Source: Morella rubra
Lineage: Eukaryota; Streptophyta; Magnoliopsida; Fagales; Myricaceae
DNA: 64,000 bases
NCBI GenBank assembly: GCA_003952965.2
Contig: CM025850.1
Coordinates: forward strand, 33,150,235-33,214,234
Direction: 5' to 3'
Position numbers and translations under genes: made by a program. This document shows positions 51,771 to 63,715 of the stretch, piece after piece. The notes beneath the pieces are model-generated. The model saw only the letters and a list, made by a program, of their open reading frames with translations, made no database searches and was not told the DNA's origin. Numbering within the stretch: the stretch's first letter is position 1; each line of letters starts with the position of its first letter.

Positions 51771-52423
51771 CTGTAGTTCCATTCAGCACAAACATAAGGA
51801 CCCATACGAAGAACAGCATAGAGTCCTTGGTCTTGAACGGTCTCGAGGAACCTTATAAGACGAAGATCTCCAGTGAAATCATAGTGGCGACGAGCTGGTT
51901 CATGAGCATTCCAAAATACACAAGTCTCAATAGCATCCAATCCACCTTCTTTTGCTTAATTTCCTTATTAGCTCCGCGGGCCACATCTAATTAAAGATTA
52001 TGAAATAACAAAAAGAGAAAGTAATCGATCAGGTCAATTAATTAATTACCAGAGAACTACTGCTACACAAGTAGTTTAGGTGTACTAAAATTAATTACCA
52101 AAAAAAAAAACTAGTAAATCTCACAAGCGTACTAGCTAGTATGATTAAGTCATGTGATATGAGCAACTTATGATAAATAAATAAATAAAAAATAGAATCT
52201 CTCTTTGTTTTTTCTTGTGGAAGATTGACGTCATAATGACCGTGGCTGTGCTTCGAGGGTAATGAATGGAGCCAGAAATCAAGAGCCTACGTTGGCCATC
52301 GATTGTAATTGCTCTTCCGTCGTGAGAAACCTCAACAGCATGATTGCAAATAATAAGAATGAAGAAAGAAAGACAAACACGAAGAACAATACTGAAGGAA
52401 AATTTTGGTGAAGTCGTGTCCAT
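51771..52423 (-). pseudogene. Beta-galactosidase (GH35), 5' two exons only
   Basis: Exon 1 (52241-52423) encodes a signal peptide ([21 protein letters not shown]) and the GH35 start [13 protein letters not shown]...[13 protein letters not shown]. Exon 2 (51771-51986) starts MWPAELIRK and continues with [21 protein letters not shown] and [13 protein letters not shown], the family hallmark. Plant BGALs usually have about 17-19 exons and over 800 residues; here nothing follows exon 2. Exon 2 also has four extra bases after ATAAGGAAA (near 51965), which shift the frame before DAIET. It is a truncated, frame-broken copy lying between the two galactinol synthase blocks. Confidence 0.85.
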
Positions 52424-53636
52424 CTTAATTAATTAATTGCAGTAAAAATGGAGGTGCAGAAGCATGATATAATATTATTAATGCTTTAATCCCTTTATAT
52501 ATAGCTGATGGGGAAAGATTTTGCAGCCCCTAAAAAGGTTGCAGAGGCCTAATGAGAAAAAAAAGTGAAACTCGGGCGGAATGAAAAATTAAAGCCCACT
52601 TTAATACGAACAGAATTTTTATCCAACGGTGAGTTAACAGTATGAAAAAGCTCGACAGACCTCATAAATGAGATCACGTCAAGTATACAAAAGAAGGCTT
52701 ACGCAGAGTTAATCATTTTATTTCCTGACAAAACATATGTTAGGAAGAACAAATTCTGGCCACTAAATGCACAAACAAAAACCATCCTCCCCAAAACCAA
52801 TGGGAAGAAGGAAGGGTAAAAGAGGAATAACATATGAAGGCACAGTATGAACCCATCCTAGAAGTGGAGGAGAAAAGATAAATAGGGAAGGATCAAAGAT
52901 GCGCAACAAAGGATTCTAAAAAAATTCCACTTCATTCTTATTATAACAAGAGAGTAGAAAAAGGAGGGCTATGTTGACTGATAATGGCATGGAAGAACTC
53001 CCTTTATAGGGAGAACTCTGACTCTCAGTGTGTTATTTTACTTGTAGGAGGAAGGAATGAAAATTTGAGTCTTTTAATCCATCTCAAATACTGGACTTCA
53101 AGTTTAATTTTTTTAAACTCTTGACTAGTAAATATTGTGATGGACCGGTTTAAAAGCGCTCTATCAATAGCAAAAGTTTCTAACAGATAAACTGGTAATT
53201 AAGCAGAAATCTAGAAGACAAAATCGCCATTCACTTTTACCCTTATCGGCCATATTGGGATTATTTAGGAGTGCATGCAGCTACCTGGAAACATTATCCA
53301 CTTCCACTTCTATAGAAATAGTTATAACTGCAAGATCTTAATAAACATAATTTTCTAGTATAATTTGTACGTATTTACTGATTTTTTTTTTATCTGACTT
53401 TCCAAGTACTTTTCAACCATAAATTGATGTCCTGTTCTAAGGGCGCAGGAAATTGTCTATAAGCAGTACTGTTGCCTTTGTGACAACCAGCTGGGAGCAT
53501 ATATATAATATATGATATGTGACTTGAAATAATAAGCCATTGATCAAATGGGTCTAATGGACTATGATAGAACCTTTATATCCTCTATTGATGGAAACTA
53601 GCTAGACAAGCATTTGTACTTATTAAGTTATCATAA
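52424..53636. other. Intergenic sequence, nothing recognised
   Basis: This includes the upstream flank of the beta-galactosidase remnant, with a TATATATAG run at about 52497-52505, followed by ordinary AT-rich sequence. No reading frame, RNA gene or repeat unit could be supported. Confidence 0.5.
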
Positions 53637-56600
53637 AATATTCTCAGAAACCTAGTCCCTAGTCATGTTACAACTATTTCCACAAGAGCTGGGGTCGGTT
53701 TTAGTCCAAAGTCAAAAACATTATCCAAAATCGAAAATGGTCGGTTCACTCAATAGTCCCCCTTATCTAATTTATTTCGCTGTACCAAAATTGATCTTAA
53801 TTTAATTTATTTCGGTCCACTTTTGGACCAACTAACAAAACTAGAAATGCGTATTGTGGCTCCCCAAAAGGGCGGGGTAGTGGAGCCGTTGGTCATAGGA
53901 AGCTACACGGAAGAGCCTTTTATAGCCACGTGGCGAGCTGCCGTCCCCTAAATGAGACGCCAACACGTCGCATCACCTGTACGCCACGAGAGCCTTCGAG
54001 GTATATGAAATAGCAATAGATATGGGTGGGGCCAAACTAGAGTAATTACTAATTAGCAGGATGCGGAATTATCAAATCAACGTGTGTGGCTATGACACTT
54101 GTAATTAGAATTTTTTGTAATTTAATTTCTATAATTTTAAAATAGATATATATAATTAATAAATTTTATTGTAAAGTTTATATTTTTAAAAATTTTTAAA
54201 AAAATAATATTAAATAGTGTAAAATTTAGGTATTTTTTTTTTAAATTTAGAAGTATAAAAATTTTTAACAAAATAAACACATTTTAAAATTTTCAACTTT
54301 TACACATACATATTCTACCCTTCAAAAATTTTAATATTTAAAAAATTCTCAAAATTTTAAAAATTTTTTAAAATTTTGACAAAAGAACGCGCCCTTAATA
54401 TTAATAAATTTAGAAAAAAAAATTAAATAATGTAAGATTTAAAATTGGCCTTTGAAATTCTAATATTTTAGAATATTAAAATTTCGAACAAATTAAATAC
54501 ATTTAAAATTTTCAACACCTACCACTATACCTACGTAACACATTCAGAGCTTTTCAAAAATTCTAATAAATTTCAATATCTATAAAATTTTCAAAATTTT
54601 AACAATACTGGCAAACAATCTCTACCTTAGAAAGCCGTGTGCCTACGTGGCGAGATTGACTGCTTTGCACTCTTTGTTAACGCCGAAGACAGACATTGAG
54701 TTGAAAGCCGCGTGTCTGAAGGGTTAGTGTACGTGCTGCAACTTCGCGTCGCTTTGGCGTGTCGTAAGTGGGGGCCACTGTGCTGATATGGTCGGCCCTG
54801 GCCGTTAAGCAGTTTAACTGCTAAAGAGAGTCAAAAAGACTTGATGCGACATGAAAGGAAATATCGTCTTTTAATTTAATAAATAAATAAAATTTTCCGA
54901 ATGATCGGTAACTAATTATAGTGGTCGGGGCAACGGTCTAATTTTGCGCCGGAAAGGAAAACCGGAAATATTGCGATCTCAGCGGTTATCTGCCATTTTC
55001 ATCTCAGACTACACGCATGCTTGTAAGCTCTGATTTTTCCTCCTCCATTAAAAAGTAATGGATGAAAATACCTCAATTATTTTTTTGAAAAAAAACCAAA
55101 GAATGGATCAACTGATCTACTCTACTCTTGTAGTTATGGGAAGATCCAAGGGCATTTCAGTATCTGGAAAGTTGACTGGGGATATTCTACTTTATTCTGC
55201 CTTAATTACCATTCAGTTTCGTGCACCGTCCAAGTCCTGCAACCGTCGGATCAGATCGCCGCCACACGTAGCGTCCGATTTCTTTGGATTCTATAACGCA
55301 GTTACGCTAACGGAAATCTAAGCACACTAATCAAAACGACATTAATTTGCTGCCAAAGAACTTCAAGGAGTTAGTCCCAACGACGCCGTTTTCTGAGCAT
55401 CAAATGCTCCTTCGCAGGTGGGAACTCCGGGACTTATTCCATTAGTCCAAGCCAAGCCCACAATCACCGACAAGGAATTATTTTATTACCATTTAATCTC
55501 AAGCATTTGACGTAATTAGAGTTACCCAAAGTCCTATATAAACCCCATAACCCACCCCAAGTCCATCGCTCAAAAACTCGAGTACAAACCTTTTCTTCTC
55601 AAGCAAACACTGTCTTAACAACCATTTCCTTTCCTTTTCTGTCTGATCTAAACCGATTGCTCAAAACCCTTGTTCCTATCTTCCTTCTAGACAAACACTC
55701 TTTAGTCCTTTACCAAAGCCACTACCAAAACCTTCAACCTTCGGTTACTTCTCGCTTTCTCCAAAAACCAACTGCAAATGGCTCCTGACATCACCACCGC
55801 TGCCACCACCAACCTGGCCAAGGCCGCTAGCACGCCTAGCAGGGCGTTTGTTACGTTCTTGGCTGGAAACGGTGACTATGTGAAAGGTGTAGTCGGCTTG
55901 GCCAAGGGGCTGAGAAAGGTGAAGAGCAAGTACCCACTAGTGGTGGCAATCTTGCCCGATGTGCCCGGAGAGCACCGTCAGATTCTGGTGTCTCAGGGTT
56001 GCACAGTGAAGGAGATTGAGCCGGTGTACCCTCCTGAGAACCAAACCCAGTTTGCCATGGCGTACTACGTGATCAATTACTCCAAGCTTCGTATTTGGGA
56101 GGTTTGTAAATTTTAACCATTCTGCATGTGTCAAACTTATCTTCTGTTTTTGTACACTTCGCTACTGCCATCTCTTACCGGAGTTTGTGGGGTTGTGACA
56201 CGTGCTGAGGGGCACTTTTTGAATCTTTTCGTATTTTCCACAAAATGAGTCGGTTCTGTTTTGTAATTAGGAGAAGTGTCTACGGAAAAAAAAAAAAAAA
56301 CTATTGAATCATGTCCTTTGTTAAGCCAAATCTCATGGTTTCATAAGTGCTAAATCGGAATTCTTTGATATGGAAATTGCAGTTTGTGGAGTACAGCAAG
56401 ATGATCTACCTTGACGGAGATATCCAAGTTTTTGAAAACATCGACCACCTCTTTGACCTACCCGACAGTTATTTCTATGCTGTAATGGATTGCTTCTGTG
56501 AGAAAACTTGGAGCCATTCTCCACAGTACAAGGTTGGCTACTGCCAGCAGTGCCCCGACAAGGTCAAGTGGCCTGCTGAGCTTGGCCCCAAGCCTGCCCT

Positions 56601-57418
56601 CTACTTCAATGCTGGCATGTTCGTGTATGAGCCCAACCTTTCCACATACCATGAACTTCTCAAGACCCTGAAAACTTCCCCTACTACTCCTTTTGCTGAG
56701 CAGGTAATTTTTAAATTTGCATTGGTATCAGATTTGACATTTAAAAGTAGCAGGTTTTAAATCTGACTCTAATCTTTTTATTTATTCTTGCAGGACTTTT
56801 TGAACATGTTCTTTAGGGATATTTACAGGCCAATCCCCCCTATTTACAACCTTGTCCTGGCCTTGCTGTGGCGCCACCCAGAGAACATTGATCTTGAAAA
56901 TGTCAAAGTTGTTCACTACTGTGCTGCGGTGAGTATCCATTACCGTTGAGAAGAACAACCCTGAATTTCCGAAATATTATTGCTTTGTTCTTCACTTGTC
57001 TTGATGGGGTAAAACTTCAATTGTTTTTAGGGGTCTAAGCCGTGGAGATACACTGGCGAGGAAGTGAACATGGACAGGGAAGATATCAAGATCCTAGTGA
57101 AGAAATGGTGGGACATATACGACGATGAGTCACTGGACTACAAGAACACTGTGGCATCTAGAAATGCTGAAGCAGGAGCTGAGCAAAGGAATCTGCAAGC
57201 ATTTTTGGAAGCGCTTTCGGAGGTTGGCGTTGTTCCCTGCGTTACCGCCCCATCTGCCGCTTAGTGATTGTGAATTTTACAATAATAAATGTGTATAGGA
57301 GAACTCAGTACAGGGTTTGGTTTTAGTTTTATCGTGTATGGTGGTTTCCGGTCTTCCCTTCTTTTTTTTTTTTGACAGTGGAAGACCTTCCTATAAGTTA
57401 TTGTATTAGGGTCATTAA
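53637..57418 (+). repeat. Duplicated block, copy 2 (galactinol synthase locus)
   Basis: Counterpart of 41252-45206. It holds the same promoter landmarks (CCACGTGGC at 53926-53934, the ACTTCGCGTCGCTTTGG region, a TATATAAA at 55535) and the intact gene. An AT-rich stretch at about 54100-54620 is more extended here than in copy 1. Confidence 0.88.
55778..57264 (+). CDS. GOLS: Galactinol synthase, intact (GT8 family)
   Basis: Four exons (55778-56101, 56383-56703, 56794-56928, 57031-57264) give 337 residues with matching phases. The start follows a TATA-like TATATAAA at 55535. Landmarks are AFVTFLAGNGDYVKG (about residues 25-40), the metal-binding DxD in YLDGDIQ (D119-G-D121), the HSPQYKVGYCQQCPDKVKWP loop, ALYFNAGMFVYEP, VHYCAAGSKPWRY, and the C-terminal pentapeptide APSAA unique to this family. 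The enzyme makes galactinol from UDP-galactose and myo-inositol in the cytosol, the committed step to raffinose-family oligosaccharides used for osmoprotection and phloem transport. It is the functional member of a tandem pair; its introns are nearly identical to those of the broken copy. Confidence 0.97.
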
Positions 57419-58429
57419 GGACCTTAGTCCTGCTTTTTATTGATCGTCATTGTATGGGTTTCTTCATGTTCTCAGCCTAATGAAAACAATTACAGTTTAT
57501 GTAGCTCTGTCTCTCTCGACAACAAATCGATTGTCTTCACTTTTCACATTTGGTTTGGGCCTTAACCAGTGTCGCAACCTATATGGGACTTGTGCTCCCA
57601 TGGGAGAATTGGCTAGGGCAAGTACGATGGTGAGGAGTGATCTTGTTCTGCATGAGACAGGGAAGATATCAAGATGGGGGGGGGGGGGGGGGGGGGGGGG
57701 TTGCTAAAAAACCAGTCAGAAATACAGTGGGGTTATGAACTCAACAAATTGGATCTGATGAAGGTTAATGAATTGCCTTTCATGGCGCACCTTTGCGTGA
57801 ATTGTCTTTCAACAAAGAAAAACTAAGGACCCATGTGCGTCCCAAAGCCCAATAAGAATCTAACTAGGACGGTCCAAAAAATACTCCTGCTAACTGGATC
57901 CGACAAATCCGAGCCAGCCCCGCTAGTTCTGTATGTATATTCGACAGGTTGCCTCGGCGTTCGGTTACAGAATTTTTACCCTCCAGAAACCGACCGAAGC
58001 CTCAGAGTTGCTGGCCGAATCGAGTGTTTTAACCCGTCTTCTCTCATCGTTCTTCCGCTAGAGCACCGCTACACATGAAGTACTCCCACAGCCTACCACG
58101 CCACAAGAAGTTGCCATTTTTGAGCGTTTGAGGTCAAAGCTTCAGGTTCTTGTTTGGATGCTTGCTGGGGTACGTTTCGAGGAATTTTTTTTCTCTGGGC
58201 AGGATTTGAGGATTCATTATGCTTGGATTTTTGGTTTTTGGCTAGATTATGGTTTGTTCTTGGTGATGGGATTCCATCTATTCTTCTCCAACCGATTATT
58301 TTTTGCAGCAATTTGCAGTGAGAAAAAAATCGATCTTTTTTGTTTTTAACCGAGAATACGGTTACCCCAACGACGCCGTTTTCTGAGCTTTTAGAGAAGG
58401 AGAATCTGAAAAGTGGTGTCTTTTGCAGT
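57419..58429. other. Intergenic region with 25-base poly-G tract
   Basis: 57676-57700 is an uninterrupted run of 25 G. Just before it, 57656-57675 is a 20-base exact match to galactinol synthase exon 4 (57073-57092). An 81-codon frame at 57833-58078 resembles nothing I know. The last 250 bases before 58430 probably hold the leader of the inhibitor gene (TTTTGCAG precedes its ATG). Confidence 0.6.
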
Positions 58430-58960
58430 ATGGGTTCCTATACGCTTGCAGTTTCTGTTACTGTTCTGTCGGTAGCTTCGTTCCTCATCTATCCTTCTTC
58501 TGGGGTTTCCCATGACATCCTGACCACCATTTGTTCCAAAACCCAAAACCATGATGCCTGCGAGAGAAGTTTAGAGAGTGATTCACGTACTAGATCAGCC
58601 GACCTCCCTAAACTCTCACTCATTTCTATCGAGCTAACAATGAAACAAGCTGATCACAACCACCGGACTTTCTCGGACTTACGCGACAATGCCACCGATC
58701 CCCGGTTGGAAGACTCTTTCCGCAACTGCGTGGGATTTTACAAGGAAATGCAGGCACAGATCCGAGCGGCTTATCACTTGTCACAGAAAAGGCAGTACCA
58801 GAAGATAACTGAATTGGTTCAGTCAGAGAGGCTTGCGCAGGAGTGTGCATCTGGGATACCCATAAACTGCTTGGAAATCGACGCTCTCACCACAACCATG
58901 CTCCTAGCCATCAAAACTTCAGAAAGTGTGAACCAATATATTGCTAAGTCACTTGCTTAG
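58430..58960 (+). CDS. Plant invertase/pectin methylesterase inhibitor (PMEI family)
   Basis: Single-exon gene of 176 residues starting at the ATG in GCAGTATGGGTTCC. An upstream in-frame non-ATG extension exists, but the signal peptide begins cleanly at this ATG (MGSYTLAVSVTVLSVASFLI, cleavage probably near GVS). The mature protein opens with ILTTICSKTQNHDAC, the hallmark first disulfide hairpin (C35-C44), and has the later cysteines C100, C139 and C147 that form the second disulfide. Length and four-helix pattern fit PMEI proteins, which act in the apoplast on pectin methylesterase or acid invertase. Sequence alone does not tell which of the two is the target. Confidence 0.9.
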   Translation: MGSYTLAVSVTVLSVASFLIYPSSGVSHDILTTICSKTQNHDACERSLESDSRTRSADLPKLSLISIELTMKQADHNHRTFSDLRDNATDPRLEDSFRNCVGFYKEMQAQIRAAYHLSQKRQYQKITELVQSERLAQECASGIPINCLEIDALTTTMLLAIKTSESVNQYIAKSLA

Positions 58961-60283
58961 CACTTAGCAGCATAATTGTTGGACTCTGTTTTCTGTACAA
59001 AAGATGGGAAAAGAAAATGTCGAGTGTATTGGACATAGCGGCAAGAAACATCAGTCCTTATCTTCTTCAGGAGTTGGACTCTGTTGAATGTAGTTGGTGC
59101 ATTCTTTAAAGATGAAGCAAAATAGGTGAGAACAATGTCTTTAACGTGATAATCTTTAAGCGAACCTTTGGTTGACTCGTGTAATATAGTGTAATATATA
59201 ACAAGTGACTAACAGAAATTATTGTGCTTGATTAACAGAAATTATTTTGTTTTCTTTGTGATTAAAGAAATTAGTATACCATCGGGATCCGCATGAGTCG
59301 TACACACAGGAAAGCTGTATGTATATAAGCAGGTTTCATTGCGTCACAGGAGTAGCGACTTTTTGGTGAAAAGTTGAAGAAACAATATATAAGGTAAGAC
59401 TGACTTGTCTAATTTAACTCAGAATGAGCGAAATTGTGTTTGTAAATCAAAATTTGTTTAGAAACTTTATATAAGGTAAGAGATGATTTAATAGGGAGAC
59501 GAGAAGTATTTTATAGTTATTTTGCCATATCAAAATTTTGAAACACAGACACCACGTTATTATAATGGTTTGAGATATTTATAATGATTCCTATGGAGAA
59601 GTGTTTGCAAATTAAAATTTTGAGATGGTCAAATTTTCAATTTGAAAATTAAAAGGGAGATAATTTGAATAAATTTTTTTTATGTTTATTGAATTTAAAA
59701 TAGACAATTTGATGGCAAGAGAAATTATTTTGTAATTATTTTACCGGATCAAATTTTTGGATGACCAAATATTTAGAAGGCAAACAATCAAATATTTCAA
59801 TGTGGAGATGACCCATGCTTCATCAAGCGCTCGCTTTGAATGTTCTCTCACAAGTGACTTCATGTCTTCAGAAAGAGATTCCAGTATGGAAGCTCCCACC
59901 TTTGTCCCTGAGAACAATTATTTTGGTGAAATGTATAGGTGCAAGAGAGTCAAATCTCCAGAACGTTAATGGCTAGAGATTTGAGTTTGACAAACTGAGC
60001 ACAGTCCACGGCAACCCACCAAGCTAGGTCATGACACAGAGTCCACGAGTTCAACAATATGGACGATATGATTCCACATACTCCAGTCAAAAGAAACTCT
60101 CTCCATCACTGGATTTGTCAATCCTCACATACTTTAATCATTCGTAAATTAACATCATATTTGACAAATATCAATCATAAAACTCTTTCATAAAAACTAG
60201 AAGACAATATTGCTCTGTAAATGTACATTCTGAGGCAACAGATCAAAATTAACAATCAGGCCAGTTAAACTTTAGAAAGCAGA
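58961..60283. other. Intergenic region, no gene recognised
   Basis: The 3' flank of the inhibitor gene is followed by AT-rich sequence (about 59400-59760) with repeated TCAAAATTTTGA-type palindromic text. A short frame at 59757-59969 has no recognised relatives. The last 200 bases are the 3' flank of TRAPPC4. Confidence 0.5.
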
Positions 60284-62915
60284 TCATCTGCCCAACAAGG
60301 CGACGCGATCTTTTTGTATCGCCTGTGTTAGGTTGATGTCAAAAAGCTCACATCTTATAGGCATCTCCATCTCATAGAAGGGATTCTTCAAGACATAATC
60401 CGTGTATAATTCATAGATGACTTTCAGGAGACTTTCCATTTGCTGTGTCCCAGGCTCACAGATCACAAAGAACTTTGTCCCTGCCAAGAAGGCAATTGTT
60501 CTTTCTAGTGAACATTTCAGAAGAGAACATCCAATAGTAGCTTAAAAGAATCTCATGTAAAATATCGCCCCCAGAGAGGACAGTTGTAAGCACACTAGGA
60601 TACTCATAAAGAGCAATCCACACCAATGACGATATTATGGAGTCCATAAAGCAGATACAAGTGCCCTGCCTAATCCCAAGGGCATACATTCTACTTTTGA
60701 AACAGAGAACAAGTCTTTAACTCATTCAAATTTCTTAGGGGCAATTTAAATTAAAATCTGTAGGTGATTGCAATTTAAAGTTTTCTTTTATGCAACTTGG
60801 ATACCGTAATAATCAAAATTTACACCCTATTTAAGTTAAAAACTTCCCTAGATGATCTTGAAAACATCTCATGTTTCTTAAAAAAATGTTAGGAAACAAT
60901 AAAATTACTCACAAAAGGATGGTTTACTCAAATGTCAAATTTGTGATGGTTTCAGAAGTACTTCATATATAGAGATGGTAGGGGAAAGAATCACTAACAG
61001 GGGAAAAACACATTTACTTCAGTTTCTTTTACAACTTTTAGATACTGTGTTTCTAAACTTCTATAAAATATATCAACTTAACAATAATTAAATAGATAAA
61101 CATCAACACTTAACAGTTTCTCTGCATCCATAGTGGTTCCTAAGCCACCAATAACCAACGACTTGATCTCATTGCTGACATGTAAACAGATGGCAGCTTA
61201 AATCTCCTTGTCCTAAAGGGGGCGTTTGTTTGCCCAATTTTTTGGGGACCAAAATTTCCACCACACCAAACACATTTCACAAATCCCAATAAACTTCACA
61301 CTTTTACACATACACTTCGCACTTTTCACAAACTCTAATAAACTTCAACATTCAAAAGATTCCCAAAATTTTGGAATATTCTCAAAATTTTGGTAAACAA
61401 ACGCCCCCAAAATATGTTGAGCAATCCCATGCTCCCAAGATTCAAAAACTCCAAGAAGACATATAATGAAGTCACGCCACAAAGCAGTTTACTTATGGAG
61501 ATCACGGGGAGAAATAAACAAACAACCACCTTAGTATTTGCGAACATTTGAGAAATCAACAACTTGTAACAGATGGGTTATTGCTAAATATAATTAGATT
61601 CCAGCATGTCAAATCATCAAAATTCTTCATACTGAATTTCAGTAAGTTAAAAACGTATAGAAGACAAGGATTGACATGATTACTATACAACTCCACATCC
61701 TTATGAGGATTACTATATTTGTGGCATTTAAGCCGCAATATAAGTATCTTTAGCATCTTGTAGCAAATTTTGGCAAATATGATCCCTATGTTGACCGTCA
61801 CTCAACCTAAAAGTTGCAATGCCTGAGACAAAATTGTATGGTTAACAACACCTCCACACTGAAATGCACAGGTAGCTGATTGGACGAGGCTTTACAACTG
61901 GCTTCTTCTATGCTACAATTATCAAGTTTATTCATACAATTGAGTCTCATTATAAGACAACTGGAATAACTACAACCTTTGCTCATATTTGAAGAAAATT
62001 TACCGGTAAGTGATTGGAAGCAATGGAGATCAAAGGTATCGGCTTCAAGAAGTTCAATCCCCGAACAACCTGCAACTGGCGATAACTGTTGCGAGATTGC
62101 ATGCATTGAGTGCCACAAACTTGCCACCCGCAAACTATCATTTGTGTCCATCCGTCCAGAAGATCCATAATCCTAGTTTTCACATGCGAGTACGAGCAAA
62201 CACCCAAAACTTTCATTAAATAAGCCTAATTTCTAGTAGGCAAAAAACTCTTCTTCTTTTCCTATGCAACAATAAAAGATGTCTGATGTATGAACATTTG
62301 TTACCATAGACCCACAATCCAAATATCCCCTGGAAAAGAAAGGAAATACAGGTTTTGCTTCAAATGTGCGAGGCTTATATACAATGCAAAACAATATCCA
62401 TTGAAAACTGACCATTTTGCACAAAAGGAACCAAGTTACAATTCTTTCACCAGAAAAATGATCCAATCTTTTCTGAAAAAGTAAACCATCCCCATCATTG
62501 CAAATCACCAACGTCTAGTTCTTTCCATGGAAAAGTTTTCTGGGAGAAAAACACTGAAAGAGAAATAGGATCAGATCTTCAAAAGTCTAGGAATTAGTTC
62601 CGACTGTATGAGTCAAGCTGCTATAAGTGACTGGATGAGTTTTTCTCCTCCACAAAATCCGATTTTGTTTGCTTCGTTTTCCCACATTCTCTCAGAGACC
62701 AACGACAAATATAAATCCCAATTAGTTCTCTGCCAATCTTACTTTCGCTTTCTCCATAACATAAAAAATCAGAGGAAACAGGGGAACACAATTTCAGTGT
62801 CCCGTTTATATGACTGAAACCAATGGAACTTTTTTGCTCTATTTCTCTCATTTACCTTGTAGAAGATCAAGCCACCGGACTTGTTGATAATATAGAGGCT
62901 GTAAATTGCTGCCAT
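60284..62915 (-). CDS. TRAPPC4: TRAPP complex subunit TRAPPC4/Trs23
   Basis: Three minus-strand exons (62856-62915, 62004-62172, 60284-60480) total 426 nt and give 141 residues, the usual plant length. The protein begins [20 protein letters not shown] and continues [26 protein letters not shown], then [20 protein letters not shown]. The last exon has [12 protein letters not shown] and [19 protein letters not shown] and ends ALLGR. This longin/SNARE-like fold subunit belongs to the core of TRAPP, which tethers vesicles at the Golgi and trans-Golgi network and activates Rab GTPases. Introns are 683 and 1,523 bp; the larger holds a MITE (61218-61408). No lesions seen. The promoter probably lies in 62916-63600, beside the tRNA gene. 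Confidence 0.96.
61218..61408. mobile_element. MITE in intron 2 of TRAPPC4
   Basis: This 191-bp element starts GGGGGCGTTTGTTTGCC and ends GGTAAACAAACGCCCCC; the two 17-bp ends are inverted with one mismatch. The flanks are AAA on both sides, consistent with a 3-bp target duplication as in the PIF/Harbinger group, but such a short repeat in AT-rich DNA is weak. The interior is non-coding and itself partly palindromic (CCCAATTTTTTGG, CCAAAATTT). Confidence 0.85.
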
Positions 62916-63641
62916 TTCCAAGGGCCTTTCTAGTATCTGAAGAAATAATGAAGACACTGAATATGATTGACGTGCGCCAATGCGAATTTTCATACATAAA
63001 GTGATGCCATATCCATAAAGGAAAAGGAGAACTAACTAATTCAGGATTGGCGTCTTCCCAGGGTAAATCCTCAGCCAAAAAAAAAAAATCTACGAATCAT
63101 GTTGCTATCAATGCTACTAATGCAACTGATAGAAATTTTAGAAATTAGCATTGAAGCAACAAGTAGACTGTATGAATTTGATTGATCTGCTAAAACTGCA
63201 GATGGTCTCTTATAGCCGGAAGACTTATTGACCTTACAGACAATGAGATCGAGCACTATTAGTTTCAACCTTGAAAAAGGTACGTGCTAATCGTTCTGAT
63301 TCAGGCAAAATAACGAAACCCTAAGCAAACAACCCAACTTCTAAGATCTGATATTTTTGGATAACGCTAAAATTAACAGAAATGGAAGAGCAAATGAGAG
63401 GAATTAGAAAGCGAAAAAGCTCACCTGATTTTAATAGAACCCGAGTAAATTGTTCTTCCTTTGGGTCACAGACTTACTGAGACAGACGAGGAGAGCAGCT
63501 CTGGCTTGCGAAAATGAAAAATTGGAGGAACTCAGCAGTGTCTACGAATCGCAAGAGCAGATCCAGGATGACAGATCCGACCCGGAACTTCCAGTACATA
63601 TTTAAGTATTATATATAATATTTGAGATTCTAAGAACAAAC

Positions 63642-63715
63642 GGCCTATTAGCTCAGTTGGTTAGAGCGTCGTGCTAATAACGCGAAGGTCGCAGGTTCGA
63701 GACCTGCATGGGCCA
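63642..63715 (+). tRNA. trnI-AAU: tRNA-Ile (anticodon AAU)
   Basis: A 74-base cloverleaf. The acceptor arm GGCCTAT pairs with ATGGGCC, with one T-G wobble. The A-box reads TAGCTCAGTTGGT, the anticodon loop is CTAATAA with AAT at 63676-63678, the B-box is GGTTCGAGACC, and a TTTTT terminator follows at 63716. There is no intron. The wobble at position 5 (T where I recall C in the usual plant sequence) keeps the stem paired. It reads AUU/AUC isoleucine codons after A34 is converted to inosine. Confidence 0.96.

Noticed and set aside
57833..58078. 81-codon frame upstream of the PMEI gene
   Set aside because: No recognisable family, no signal peptide, no splice support.
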